A stretch of DNA of 64,000 bases from Posidonia oceanica (Eukaryota; Streptophyta; Magnoliopsida; Alismatales; Posidoniaceae), in the NCBI GenBank assembly GCA_037176725.1, contig JAZBRS010000075.1:75456001-75520000 (forward strand), read 5' to 3'. Made by a program: the position numbers and the translations under genes. Position 1 is the first letter of the stretch. The number at the start of each line of letters is the position of its first letter. Positions 35,104 through 46,575 of the stretch are shown one piece after another. The notes under the pieces were generated by a model. It saw nothing but the letters and a program-made list of their open reading frames with translations, was not told where the DNA came from and searched no databases.

Positions 35104-35845
35104 AAGTATCCTTTTCGACTCCCTTGGGCGATCCCTTTGGCACGTCATGTTTTTATTTTCGACTTCCTTGGGTAATCCCCTTGGCACACCATGTTTTTAT
35201 TTTCGACTCCCTTGGGCAATCCCCTTGGCACGTCATGCTTTTTTTTCGACTCCCTTGGGCAATCCGCTTGGCACGTCATGTCTTTATTTTCGACTCCCTT
35301 GGGCAATCCCCTTGGCACGTCATGCTTTATTTTCGACTCCCTTGGGCAATCCCCTTGGCACATCATGTTTTTATTTTCGACCCCCTTGGGCAATCCCCTT
35401 GACACGTCATGTTTTTATTTTCGACCCCCTTAGGCAATCCCCTTGGCACGTCATATTTTATTTTGGACTCCCTTGGGCAATCCCCTTGGCACGTCATGCT
35501 TTATTTTTGACTCCCTTGAGCAATCCCCTTGGCACGTCATGTTTTTATTTTCGACTCCCTTGGTCAATCCCCTTGGCACGTCATGCTTTATTTTCGACTT
35601 CCTTGGGCAATCCCCTTGGCACGTCATGTTTTTATTTTCGACCCCCTTGGGCAATCCGCTTGGCACATCATGTTTTTATTTTCGACCCCCTTGGGTAATC
35701 CCCTTGGCACGTCATGTTTTATTTTCGACCCCCTTGGACAATCCCCATGGCATGTCATGTTTTATTTTCGACCCCCATGGGCAATCCCCTTGGCACGTCT
35801 TGTTTTTATTTTCGACCCCCTTGGGCAATCCCCTTGGCAAGTCAG
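35104..35845 (+). repeat. Array i in D: about 17 copies of a 44-bp repeat
   Basis: The unit contains CCCCCTTGGGCAATCCCC, TTGGCACGTCATG and a T-rich tail (TTTTTATTTTCGA). It has no stop codon in forward frames, so long meaningless open frames arise. It is flanked on both sides by array ii units (CCCCGGAGCACAACCGGG), so it looks like an amplification inside array ii. Confidence 0.9.
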
Positions 35846-37245
35846 AAAAGATCTCTGGAGCACAACCTGATAAACAAAGTAAACCCCGGAGCACAATCGG
35901 ACAAACAAAGCAAACCAATCAAAAGTAGGAACCCCGGAGCATAACCGGGACACCAAAGCAAAGATCCCCAGAGCATAACCGGGACACCGAAGCAAAGAAC
36001 CCCAGAGCATAACCGGGACACCAAAGCAAAGATCCCCGGAGCATAACCGGGACACCAAAGCAAAGATTCCTGGAGCATAACCGGGACACCAAAACAAAGA
36101 TCCCTGGAGCATGACCGGGACAACAAAGCAAACTCTGGAGCTCAATTGGACGAACAAAGCAAACCCCAGAGCACAACCGAATAAACAAAGCAAACCCCGG
36201 AGCACAACCGGATAAACAAAGCAAACCCCAAAGCACAACCGGACGAACAAAGCAAACCCCAAAGCACAACCGGACAAACAAAGCAAACCAATCAAAGGCA
36301 GGTACCCCAGAGCACAACTAGATAAACAAAGCAAACCCCGGAGTACAATCGGATAAACAAAGCAAACCCCGGAGCACAACCGGACAAACAAAGCAAACCC
36401 CAGAGCACAACCGGACAAACAAAGCAAACCAATCAAAAGCAGGAACCCCGGAGCATAACCGGGACACCAAAGCAAAGATCCTCGAAGCATAACTGGGACA
36501 CCAAAGCAAAGATCCCCAGAGCATAACCGGGACACTAAAGCAAAAATCCCCGGAGCATAACCGGGACAACAATGCAAACCCCAGAGCACAACCGGACAAA
36601 CAAAGCAAACCCCAGAGCACAACCGGACAAACAAAGCAAACCAATAAAAAATAGGTACCCCGGAGCACAACCGGATAAACAAAGCAAACCCCGGAGCACA
36701 ACCGGACAAACAAAGCAAACCTCGGAGCACAACTGGATAAACAAAGTAAACCCCGGAGCACAACCGAACAAACAAAGCAAACCCCGGAGCACAACCGAAC
36801 AAACAAAGCAAACCAATCAAAAGCAGGAACCTTGGAGCATAACCGGGACACCAAAGCAAAGATCCCCGGAGCATAACCGGGACACCAAAGCCAAGATCCC
36901 CGGAGCATAACTGGGACAACAAAGCAAAGATCCCCGGAGCATGACTGGGACAACAAAGCAAACCTCGAAGCACAACCGGACAAACAAAGCAAACCCCAGA
37001 GTACAATCGGACAAACAAAGCGAACCAATCAAAAGCAGGTACCCCGGAGCACAATCGGATAAACAAAGCAAACCCCGGAGCACAACCGGACAAACAAAGT
37101 GAACCCTGGAGCACAACCGGATAAACAAAGCATACCCCGGAGCACGACTGGACAAACAAAGCAACCCCGGAGCACAACCGGACAAACAAAGCAAAACCAA
37201 TCAACAGCAAGATCCCCGGAACATAACCGGGTCAACAAAGCAAAG
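35846..37245 (+). repeat. Array ii in D: about 40 copies of a 31-35-bp repeat
   Basis: Two unit types alternate in blocks: CCCCGGAGCATAACCGGGAC with ACCAAAGCAAAGAT, and CCCCGGAGCACAACCGGA with CAAACAAAGCAAA. CCCGG and CCGGG form a small stem in each unit. A longer spacer AACCAATCAAAAGCAGG recurs about every 8-10 units. The minus strand is open for 482 codons through repetition only. Confidence 0.9.
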
Positions 37246-37924
37246 CCAATGGTATTAGTGAACCCACTATTCACTAACTCCCGGGTGTAGTAATCCTGAA
37301 TTCTGATCGTTCATGCACAATGCCAAAAGCTCGCTTGCACCGATCAAAATAGGCTCACTATATGCGGTAGGATCCGAGGGAAGAAACTCGACTCGAAAAT
37401 GCTGGCAGAAAGAAGAAAAAGAAATGATAAGACAAATTGGAGTCGCCACCAGGTCTATTAAGTTGGGAGACAGGGAAAACCGAGGGTAAAGCATGAAAAG
37501 ACATGCAAAACCGGATACAAAGATGGGGCAAAGGGATGCAATGCTATGCTATGCTATGCTATGACTCGAGCCTAGGATAAAGGAAAGGTTTATGCGGGCC
37601 AAGAGAAAGGGCAAGGACTCCTGTTACGCACGGGGAAGGTGTTAGGCACCCCCGATACGTTCGAGAGTCGGTCTTTCTTAGGCAATCTCGCGCGCTAATG
37701 CAGGGAAGTGCTAGCCTAATGCCTAAATGCAATGAATGTCTACCTGCTATGCATGGGAAATAAACGTGTTATCTATGTGCTCAGTAGCGCTGCTAGTGTT
37801 CCGAACTGGGCAAACCTTGGATTGTGAGAACTCCTAGGCAGTGAGCATCATAGCCCTAATGCAGATGTAGGCGATAAAACAAAACTACGGGGAAAACCAG
37901 GCAATGCAAATTACATGCAAGATA

Positions 37925-38045
37925 TAAACTAAAGCAGGTGCAGAAAACGGTGCGATAGCACGGAAAACGATGCAAAGGCACGGAAAACGATGCAAAGGCG
38001 TAGAAAATAATGCAGGGGCACGGAAAACAATGCAAAGCGAGGTGC
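37925..38045 (+). repeat. Short tandem repeats in E
   Basis: Four to five copies of a 20-22-bp unit GCACGGAAAACGATGCAAAG, related to the 90-bp repeat subunits of insert C. Confidence 0.75.
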
Positions 38046-38170
38046 AAAGCCAAAACAGGGGTTAGGTAGCATGCATGGGGGTCGCAGTAGGCATTAGGAG
38101 TGATAAAACATGGAAATCGGCGAACGAAGCAAAATCAGCATTTTAAAATCAAGTCTAACCAACTGCAAGC

Positions 38171-40488
38171 GTTGGACGCTGGCAACAGCGGCGTCCAACG
38201 TTGGACGTTGCCATTACTGGCGTCCAACACCTGCTGGAGGCAGACAGCATGCAACTTTTGAAAAAAGGATGCATTCTAGTTATATGGATGCAGTGCAGAT
38301 GTAGAAATGCAGCTAAATGGGTGCATGACATGCAGGGCTAACATGACAGAAGAACAGAAGCAGATTCAGAGCAAGGGGCAAGTTAAGATCAAGAATCAAA
38401 GCAAGCAGGGTGTTGGACACCCGTGGACATGGCATCCAACATTAGACGCTAGAGAGGCTGGCGTCCAACACAGGCTAGAAGACAGTAGACTAGAAAAGCA
38501 TATAGAGAGCAAATAAAAAATAGGAACATGCATTAGGGCTACTGTAGACAAGCATAGGGTAGACATGCAAGCATAGGAGGCATAAGAAACCAAGAGAACA
38601 ATACCTGCAGCATGTGCCAGGCCAGAAGCTCAACCAGGACATTGGATGTGAGCTGGACCGGCGTCCAATGTTGGACGCCTGGAACAGCAGCGTATAACGC
38701 CTTGGGAGGCACAAACACACAAGAACATGCATAAAAAAGCATATGATCTATAGAAACTGAGGAGCAATTGCAAAGGAAGCTAAGCAAGCATATAAACGTA
38801 GGAATCATGTAAACAAGAAAGATCAGAGCATTATGCGAGCTAAAAAACAAGACAGAGGAGCAGCGCCGTTAGACGCTGGAGACAGCAGCATCCAACGTTG
38901 GACGCTGAAGTCTCTGGCGTCTAACGACTGTAGCATGCAAACTCACCTGCACTAAGGGGGAGCTCAGCTCTAAACCCCATTTAACAATCATGCAAACTAC
39001 TAATGACATGCCAGAGCAAGAAGAAACATTCACCAAGCATTTAATCCATGATAAGCAAAAAGGCAAGAGCATGCATAGGAATAAAAGATTAAAAAAAACC
39101 CAAGAAAAGGAAAGCATGCAACTTAAGAGGGCATTAGCAAGCCGAAGCATGGTTGCCATAGGGGCCAGGCATCTCTAAGCATACATGGAGCAAGCATAAA
39201 TAATGAAAAGAGGCATGATACAAGCATGGCAGCAAAGTAGAGCTAACAGTGATGTTGGACGCTGGATGAACCAGCGTCCAACGTTGGACGTGGCTCACCC
39301 AGGCGTCCAACGCAGGCAAATGACAAACAAACCTAAAGCATGCAAAAAGGATTTAAGCATGGATTCAAACACAGAAGATAGGCATGGCATAGCATCTGAA
39401 AATACGCAAGGAAGGCATGCAGCATGTATTCGCAGAAAAAACAAGTAATAGCAAAGCATGGCAAAGCAAGGGCAAAAGTAAACAAAGCAGGGTGTTGGAC
39501 GCTGGCTACGGCCGCGTCCAACGTTGGACGCACTAGCTTGGGCGTCCAACACACTGAACATCCTTCTGGCCACGAATCGCAGCCAAATGGATCCAAAACT
39601 TCAAGAAAGCTTGCTAATAAGCAAGAGTAATTGACAACAAGCATGGTGGTATGCTTGGTGCTAAGACTAGGCGGGTGGATTGCTCCACCCACCTCCTCCT
39701 CATCGCCGGAAAACCAAGCAATGGAGGGGTGTGTGTTGTGCAATGATGCTTGGAAAGCGCATGGAAACATTCAACATATCATGCATGAGCTACGGGGATA
39801 GAAAACTAACCTGTGCACGGCCTGGAACGGCTTGTCGACCTCCTTCACCGGCACTGCGGAAGTGGCAGCAGGGCTGACTCCGACGAGCTTGCCTAGCCGG
39901 TTGGGGGCACGAGAGGGGGCGGCGAAAGATTCGGAGTGAAGCTGGATCTTTGGTCTGTGCTCTGTAGGTGGTGAATTGTAGAGGGGGTGGCTGTGTTGGT
40001 CTGTGCGTGCTTGCAAAGGTGGCTGTTTGGTGCTGGTTTTGTGTATGGGTGCATGGGTTTAGGTGCGGAAATGGCAGCGGTTGTAGCGGGATGGGCAGGC
40101 TTTGGCAGGGCTTTTGAGAGAGGGGAAGGCACGAGGAATGTCAGGAGGGTGGTAGGGCAGGTCAGAGGGCAGCGCCGAAGATGGGGGTGGCAGGAGAATC
40201 AACGGCGGATGGTAGTGAGGAGAAGAGAGAGCGGGAAATCGGCTGAGGAGGAAAAGATTGCTAGTAAGTGGAATAACTCAGCCTTGGTAGGTAATAGATG
40301 TCATGGAGTACAAGAGGGGACGGGTAGTAAGTGCGAGGAGGTGGTGGATTGGACGAGAGGTGAGCCGAAGGGGGAGGAGCAGCCGCTGCTGCAACCGCGT
40401 CGTTAGACGCTGGAGCAGAAGGTGTCCAACGTTGGACACTAGCACAGGGTGCGTCCAACGTTGGACGCTGCCTATTCCAGCGTACAAC
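38171..40488 (+). repeat. Seven hairpin clusters of 29-nt units in E
   Basis: Clusters lie at 38171-38228, 38412-38469, 38641-38698, 38868-38925, 39254-39311, 39494-39550 and 40402-40488. Lengths are 58, 58, 58, 58, 58, 57 and 87 nt, that is two or three 29-nt units. The best unit (39254) has arms GTTGGACGCTGG and CCAGCGTCCAAC around ATGAA. Spacing is often 227-241 bp. Confidence 0.85.
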
Positions 40489-40707
40489 ACACCCAGGAAG
40501 CAAGAGCTGCAAATGGGCTTGGGCTTGGGCTTAGAAAGGGTTGAAAATGAGTAAAAGGCTTGGGTTAAGGCTTGGGGTTTAGGAAGGGTTTTAGGTTTGG
40601 TTTCGGGGTAGAAATGGGTTAGTCTAAAAAGGAGTGCCATTCCAGAGTCCAAACAAGCCTGCAAGAGAAATCACCAACTTCCAGGCTGTCAGAATGGGAT
40701 GTCTACA

Positions 40708-41265
40708 CCAGGTCAGAAGATGATGGTCCCCATCGAGAATGTAGGCAACATTCAATGAAAGGACACTTGATTCTGGCGAATAAAGCCAATGGTATTGATG
40801 GACTCATCGTTCATTGATTCCAAGTCACGAGATGACGGTCTCTGTCGAGAATGTAGGCGGCATTCAATGAAAGGACACCTAATTGTGACAAATAGAGCCA
40901 ACGCGGTCAGCAGAGAAGAGATCATTTCCCCTTTTGCCTGGGAGCATCATGGACCTCTCGCTCACCAACCCGCGTATCATGAGACGACGGTCCCCTGGGA
41001 GAGTGTAGGCTACACTCGAGGAAAAGGCACCTGATCAAGACAAATTGCATTCATGCATGTGTCAGTTCGCCTTAGGTGATGAGAAAAATTCCTGAGCCAA
41101 CCCGGTATACAAATTAAAGCCGGCGATGATGGAGGAACCTCATTACCTAGGGTCAAGCATTGCATATCATGACCCCTTTTTTGCATTCTCGTCAGCACGC
41201 ATCCATGCATAGCGCATTGTATTGCATTCGCATTGAGTGGTCGTCAGAATCATTAGCTATCCATC
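40708..41265 (+). repeat. Diverged 110-150-bp repeats before the 3' LTR of D
   Basis: Three copies start near 40711, 40823 and 40974. They share GATGATGGTCCCC or GATGACGGTC, GAGAATGTAGGC and ACATTCAATGAAAGGACAC. The last copy is more diverged. No gene is seen. The same block is in F (50020-50154, cut by element G) and inverted in H (about 61980-62440). Confidence 0.75.
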
Positions 41266-41515
41266 CTTTTAGTTTGACCCCCGCGGGCAATCCCCGTGGC
41301 ATGTCTTTTAATTTGACCCCGGCGGGCAATCCCCGTGACAGTGTCTTTTAGTTTGACCCTCGCGGGCAATCCCCGTGGCAGTGTCTTTTAGTTTGACCCC
41401 CGCGGACAATCCCCGTGGCAGTGTCCTTTAGTTTGACCCCCGCGGGCAATCCCCGTGGCATGTCATTAGTTTGTTCCCCTTGGGCAATCTCCTTGGCCGT
41501 GTTTCTTTAGCCGGC
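41266..41515 (+). repeat. Array iii in D: about six copies of a 40-bp repeat
   Basis: The unit is built on GACCCCCGCGGGCAATCCCC and GTGGCATGTCTTTTAGTTT. It is related to array i (CTTGGG and CCTTGG replaced by CGCGGG and CCGTGG). The last unit already reads CCCCTTGGGCAATC. Confidence 0.85.
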
Positions 41516-41637
41516 CCTCTTTGTGTCTCGTCCAAGTCTAGTGGTAGTAAGCATTGGATTTCATTTAGGATCTCCAGGTAGCGCCACACGGGGGTATCGT
41601 CTTGCCTAGTAGATAGCTTCGTGCCGAAGCCATCTTC

Positions 41638-41651
41638 AAGGAGGGGCAATC
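41638..41651 (+). other. Polypurine tract of the right-hand LTR of D
   Basis: AAGGAGGGGCAATC immediately precedes TGTAGATACC. The inverted copy at 61475-61488 precedes the LTR of element H. It primes plus-strand synthesis. Confidence 0.75.
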
Positions 41652-42241
41652 TGTAGATACCCCATTTTGGCACTCCCTTCATGTTAGTGTAGTCTCTTGC
41701 ATTAGGTCGCTCTTAGAAGCCCTCTGCCCAATCCAGAATGTCTCACTTGAGCCAAATGTTTTCTCTCAAGTCCATAATGTTATCCTTATCTAAGCCCCAA
41801 GTGTCGGCAACTTGCGTGTTCTTCATGTCCTGACCAAATTTGGAAGTTGAGCTGACTGAGGGTGTTCTACGCCGACTTCATAGCGTACAACGTTGGCCGC
41901 TGGTTCTCCAGTGGCTAACATTGGCCGCTGGTTTTCCAACGTCCAACGTGGCAACCCAGTCAGCCCAAAGCTTTTCTTATTTGGCCTAATCCAAAAAATT
42001 GTTTTTTGCCTTCTTTGGAACCTATTGACCGGTCAAAGCCATCAAAGTCGAGTTTAAACACACTTAATGACTCCTTAATTGGAGAATCTTCTCTGATTCT
42101 GGCCGTTATGCTCCGGAGGTCGTTATACGCGGGGACTCTCGCTTATAACGTTATACGCTAGTTTTCCAGTGTATAACACTTCTGAAACAGGAAATTCTGC
42201 TCACTTGGCATTTGTGTCCTTTTTTGTTCCTCCCCTGCTTC

Positions 42242-42248
42242 TATAAAA
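42242..42248 (+). promoter_or_regulatory. TATA box of LTR4
   Basis: TATAAAA in CTATAAAAGCAGGGGTACCC, 64 bp after the second hairpin cluster. Confidence 0.65.
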
Positions 42249-42277
42249 GCAGGGGTACCCCCACAGGCTTCGGGGCT

Positions 42278-42449
42278 GGATTTTTGGAATTCACATGCTC
42301 TCTTGAGATTAAAAAATCCTAGAGAAGCGAGGCCGGATTTTTGGAATTCACATGTTCTCTTGAGATTAAAAAATCCTAGAGAAGGGAGGGCCGGATTTTT
42401 GGAATTCACATGCTCTCTTGAGATTAAAAAAATCCTAGAGAAGTGAGGT
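42278..42449 (+). repeat. 57-58-bp segment repeated three times in LTR4
   Basis: Copies start at 42278, 42335 and 42393 (GGATTTTTGGAATTCACATG). The other LTRs have one copy. Confidence 0.88.
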
Positions 42450-43105
42450 CCTTGAGAATTGAAAGAGAGAAGAGAGATTTTGAAAGGCGGAGAGTCTTCA
42501 AAAAGCTTGAGTGTCCCTTTGTCGTTTTGGCTTCCTGTCAACACAGTTTGCACTTTGTGCATAGATAAAGGGGACTCTATTTTTATTATTTTCTTTTCAT
42601 TTCTAATATCATATATTCAATTCCATAGCATAATCAAGCATTTTATTTTGAGTTCATATATTGTTGTAGCTAAGCATACATCTCTAATTAGTTGCAACTG
42701 GGGGGATCAAACCCCTCGGGTACGTATTTCATTATGCTTTGTTGTTTTCTTTTCTACTCATTCTGGATAAGTTACTACACATATTGATCCATCTTTGCAT
42801 TGTTTTGTTTCTTTTGTTTTGCTAACGTTTGTCATACAAGGAGGAAGAAAGAAGAAAGAGCTCACCAAGCACGGGCACCCTTGGGCAACGCTGGCGTTGT
42901 CCCAAGGTAGCTGAACCCGCAACCACATCACATCTCCCCAAGGCGTCTCGAGGGCCGGCGAAAGCGAACCGAGAGTGGCGATCACACCAATTCCATCACA
43001 CATGGAGTGACGGAGTTGGATACAAAAAGGGGACCCCAAGAAAGAGCGGATAGAGCAAAAAAGCAAACAAGCCTCTTCCGCCTCTCCCAAAACCCCATAT
43101 CCACA

Positions 43106-46100
43106 GTGGCTACCCGACTGGTGGCTCGGTACAGGAGGAACGGGCATCCTGAGCTTGGCACCAGCTGTAACGGCAAACCTTCGGTATTGCCCAAGCTCAA
43201 GCTCAAGTTGGGAGATAACCCTCGCCATGCCCTGAGGAGAGAAGCGATCAAAATGTCAGATACAAGCAAGGACATGGAAGACATAAAGAAGCGCTGAATT
43301 AAATCATACCGCCTGAGATTGAGCAATCTCGGTGTCCCTGTCGAAAACCTGCTGCTCTAGCCCCCGGATCCGAGCACTGCTAGCAGCAACTGTCCCCTCC
43401 AGCTCCTCCAACCTCCCAACAGAGCTGGCAACTATGAAGTCACCAGCCCGCTCCCTCAGCTCGCTCTCTGAATAAACAACCTACAAATAGTGGTGTCAGA
43501 ACCAAGAGAATTTCAAAAGCAGAAATAAAGGCATGTTTACCTTCTCCTGGAGATGGGAGATCTCCTCTGAGTGGTCCGGAGGAGGAGCACTACTTGTCGA
43601 AGGCTGAAAAGAAAGATTCAACTCAGTTACAATTCATAGTCAGACTATAAAAGCTACATGTAAAGATACCTGGGAGGCAGAGGCACGCAGGCGCTCAATC
43701 TCTCCGGTCAAAACAGAGAGCTGCTGAGTCAAGTAACGCTCCTGCTGAGCCCGCTCATCTGTCGCCTTGAGCTGCAAAAGAAAGAAAGCAAGTCAGCCAA
43801 ATGAATTAACAGTCTACAAAAAAGAAATTCAGGAGCTCACCGCTATCTCCAGCTGGGCTCGGTATGACTGAGCCTCTCCCAGCAGAGCGGCATGGGACAC
43901 CACCGCCTCCTTGGGATCTGTGTCCCCCAAAGGAAGGTTCCCGCGCCAAAGGAAGTGGGACCGGTGGAAGATCATCAAAGAAGAAAACTCCTGGTCTATC
44001 CACTCGGTCCACACCGCCTCGTCTTCCTCTGTGGCATCCATTAGAGTAGGAGAACTACGACGGGCCCAGTTCAAGAGCTGTGAAGCATAGACGTCCACCC
44101 AATGACGAGCACGGTTGCCCCCACCGCGTGTCTCTTGGCAAACATGGTGAGGAGGAGGTTGAGGCCGAATTTGCTGGTGCCTCAGCTGTCGTAGTGCCCT
44201 GCCAATCTGCTGGAAGTGGCAGTGGTTCCAGCAATGGATCCACATGTCCCGGTCGAAAATGGCCCGATCACGGGCAATCTCAGGAACGTCCGCATGCTCT
44301 CCCTCAGCATATGGACGCCAGATCACCTGAAAGGAGCAATACATGTCAGCAAGCAGCATAAATGAATAAACAAAAGCTGAAAAGTCAAAAGAAGCAAGTT
44401 ACCTGAGCTGGGACAAGAAGCTCAAAAAGCAGACGACCAACATAGCGGTTGTCATCTGCAGGCTCGAGAGCCTGCTCAGCATCGGCCCAAAACAGTCCCC
44501 GAGGAAAGGGGACACCGGTAGGAGGAACCGGAGGAGGGGCAGGTCGTAGAAAGGCGAAGTGGTCCCACGCCCACATCTGCACGCAAAACGAGGAAGCTTT
44601 TAGCAAGAACATAATATCCGGTGCAAGCTTAAATATGCAGATTTTACCTGAAGGAATGGTAGGTTCCCACCTAGCTGGCGAGAACCGCCGTCAGTAAAGT
44701 GGAAGAGAGTGGAGTACAGGTGCGCCAAGCTGGCCGCACCCCAGGCGTACTCTCCCACGCGCTCCAAGTCCGCCAAGAGGGGGAGGATCACGCCGACAGC
44801 TTCGAGGAAGAGTGCAAAAAGAGCACCTCCCCGAACAGCACTAGGAGAAAAGCTCGCAGCTGCTGGTCGGCCTCCATGCCCGGTCCGGCTACCGTCTCCG
44901 CCAACTCACTAACTCGGTGAACCGTGGAAGTGATCACCACAAGCTGCTCCCCGCTCATGGCTAGCTGTCGTCTGACAAGCTCCTGTGCCAAGGCTGAATA
45001 GCCCGAGTGCACCCGCCCCGTCACTGGTCGGCCTGTGACTCGAAGACTGGCCAACCGCATCATGTCCTCAAGGGAAAGGACAAACTCGCCCGCCCTTGTG
45101 ACAATTGAGCTTGTGTGGAAGTTCCACCGCCTTGCGACAGCCTCCAAGAACATCAGACGGAGGGGAAAGTTCGGGATGGACAGGAAATGCCCAAATCCCA
45201 TCTGATCCAGACGCTCTTGCAGGAAAGTAGCCAACAAGGCATAGGACTGGTGGACCTGGCCTCAGTAGCAACGGGTCACGGCTGGTGCCCGACTCTGCAA
45301 ACAAATGAGAGAATCATCAGTCAAGCCGAAATAACTAGATAAAATGAAGGAAAAATGAAGAAGATGTCTACCTACCCCCTCGAAGCTAGCGTGGCAGTGG
45401 CATACTTTGATCGAGACGCGTCCCTACGTGGTCCCGATGCCTGCACCACGTATCGAGGGATCTGATCCCGCTAGTAGTCCAGGGGATCCCTTGCACCGCC
45501 CTCCGCCTCCCGTCGAACAAAGTCGACCATGTTCCGCCACCAGCCGTCATCCTCACCAAATTGCGCAATGAAGGGATCGACCGGTCTCGCCTCTGGCACC
45601 TCTGCGGGCCTTGCCTTGTCCAAGCCAACCTCAGGCCTCGTCTCCGAGACCGTCTCCTCTGAGTCCTCATATCTAAAAGAGCTGCTGGAACCAGAGTCCG
45701 CCTCCATCGTCGTCTCAACGGCCTCCCCAGAAGTAGCCTCGGTCTCCACGGCATCACCGCTGGCCGTCGCCTCAGCCTCCGCAGCTTCACCACCGGCAGC
45801 CCCCGTTTCTGCTCCTGTAGCCACAGCATCACCGCCGGCCGTCACCTCAGCCCCTGCGGCACTACCCCAACCCGCCAACTCAGCCTCCGCCACCTCCACG
45901 GCAGTCCGACGCACCTCCACGGCCTCCCCAGACGCCGTCCCAGTTTCAACAACCCCGGCCACCACTCCCACAGTGGGAACACCAGCCCCCATAGGCGCAG
46001 TCCCGCCTACCATGACCCCATCGGTGGCCTCCACTGTCCTCGCCGCCGTCTCCTCCACAGCCGGGTCGGCTACCAGAGTCTCTGACGTAAGCACGCCGGA

Positions 46101-46265
46101 AGACGAAAGCCCCGTCCGAGCGCGTTTGGCCGTCCGAGTGTAAAAATGAGAAATCCTTCTTTCCATCGGGATTGACCTCGCCGGAATGAGAGGAAATGTT
46201 TCCGGAGAACTCGCAGTAGCCGGAGAACTCGCAGTCGCTGGAGAAGAAGAAGAGAAGAGGAGCAA
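43106..46265 (-). pseudogene. Beta in F: antisense plant-mobile-domain gene, longer copy
   Basis: Exon 1 (about 46265-45372) encodes a low-complexity Ala/Glu/Val-rich region after MERRISHFYTRTAKRARTG. Exon 2 (45294-44648) and exon 3 (44576-44403) hold the PMD signatures: MFLEAVARRWNFHTSSIVT, AWGAASLAHLYSTLFHFT and PPTGVPFPRGLFWADAEQAL. Exon 4 (44326 to about 43842) has VIWRPYAEGEHADVP and RQLRHQQIRPQPP. Later exons, short and helical (TQQLSVLTGEIERLRA type), look like a coiled coil. Introns of 71-77 bp have GT-AG ends and the same positions as in D. Stops such as TAG near 45473 and TGA near 45262 show decay. LTR4 removes the 3' end. Confidence 0.8.
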
Positions 46266-46355
46266 GGTGGCCTCCCATGGCGTAGGACGAGGGTTTTATC
46301 TCATTCAACATTATCCGTGTGAATTTGCGCGTCCAACACATCGGGAAGGAAAAAT

Positions 46356-46456
46356 GTTATACACGCTATATGGCCCGTCCAACGTTTTGAGAGTTAAAAC
46401 GTTAGTCACTGGTTTTCCAGCGTAAAACGTTGGCCGCTCCAGTTTCAGCGTACAAC
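46356..46456 (+). repeat. Hairpin block between beta and alpha in F
   Basis: Units 46356-46383, 46401-46428 and 46429-46456, each 28 nt, with a 17-nt shorter inverted repeat (GTTTT...AAAAC) between the first two. On the minus strand this lies between the two genes, close to the 5' side of beta. Confidence 0.75.
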
Positions 46457-46547
46457 CTTTTAAATTCAGGGAAGTGTTCTGAACTCTAACATTTTCATTC
46501 AACTCATACAAATTCATTAAAAGGAGACAAAAGAGACGAAATAAAAT

Positions 46548-46553
46548 TTTATT
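46548..46553 (-). terminator. AATAAA signal for gene alpha in F
   Basis: TTTATT on plus is AATAAA on minus, about 25 bp downstream of the alpha stop codon. Confidence 0.6.
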
Positions 46554-46575
46554 GATGATAAATGCCACATTTCTG

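Larger units (their letters stand above)
37286..40707 (+). repeat. E: 3.4-kb solo LTR in the 3' region of D
   Basis: It starts TGTAGTAATCC and ends GGGATGTCTACA. It is flanked by CCGGG (37281-37285) and CCAGG (40708-40712), a 5-bp duplication with one change. The uninterrupted site, ACTCCCGGGTCAGAAGATG, is present at about 50020 in F. Its first 600 bp match insert C in order (GAGTCGCCACCAGG, GGGAAGGTGTTAGGCACCC), so C and E are related LTRs. There is no coding region and no second copy of the start. Unlike C it carries seven hairpin clusters. Confidence 0.84.
22174..43105 (+). mobile_element. Element D: large Ogre-like element, probably recombinant, with internal deletion
   Basis: Both ends are LTRs of the same family and orientation. 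The order between them is gag, PR1, truncated PR2, integrase end, antisense genes, arrays, polypurine tract. Two facts argue that the two LTRs are not from one insertion. The flanks differ (CCCGC before 22174, GTGGC after 43105). LTR4 has a 57-bp triplication and lacks a TTTTGAGAGAGAAAA stretch that LTR3 and LTR5 share. Solo LTR E sits in its 3' region. RT, both RNases H and the start of integrase are deleted, so D needed help in trans. Confidence 0.78.
41652..43105 (+). repeat. LTR4: right-hand (3') LTR of D
   Basis: 1454 bp, TGTAGATACC to CATATCCACA, preceded by a polypurine tract and therefore a 3' LTR. Hairpin clusters are at 41864-41947 (3) and 42122-42177 (2). The right flank goes directly into the C-terminal exons of the antisense beta gene of F. 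Confidence 0.9.

Noticed and set aside
35762..37210. Open frame of 482 codons on the minus strand
   Set aside because: It is made by array ii repetition (LCSGVCFV-type peptide repeated) and has no domain.
35104..37245. Regularly spaced repeats resembling a CRISPR array
   Set aside because: Units are directly tandem with no unique spacers, and the context is a plant retrotransposon with no cas genes.
43106..43320. Right flank of LTR4 as the missing rest of element B integrase or gag of A
   Set aside because: It reads as antisense beta exons (MARVISQLELELGQYRRF on the minus strand), not as the CTCTACCAAG continuation expected for B or GTGATGAA expected for Z.
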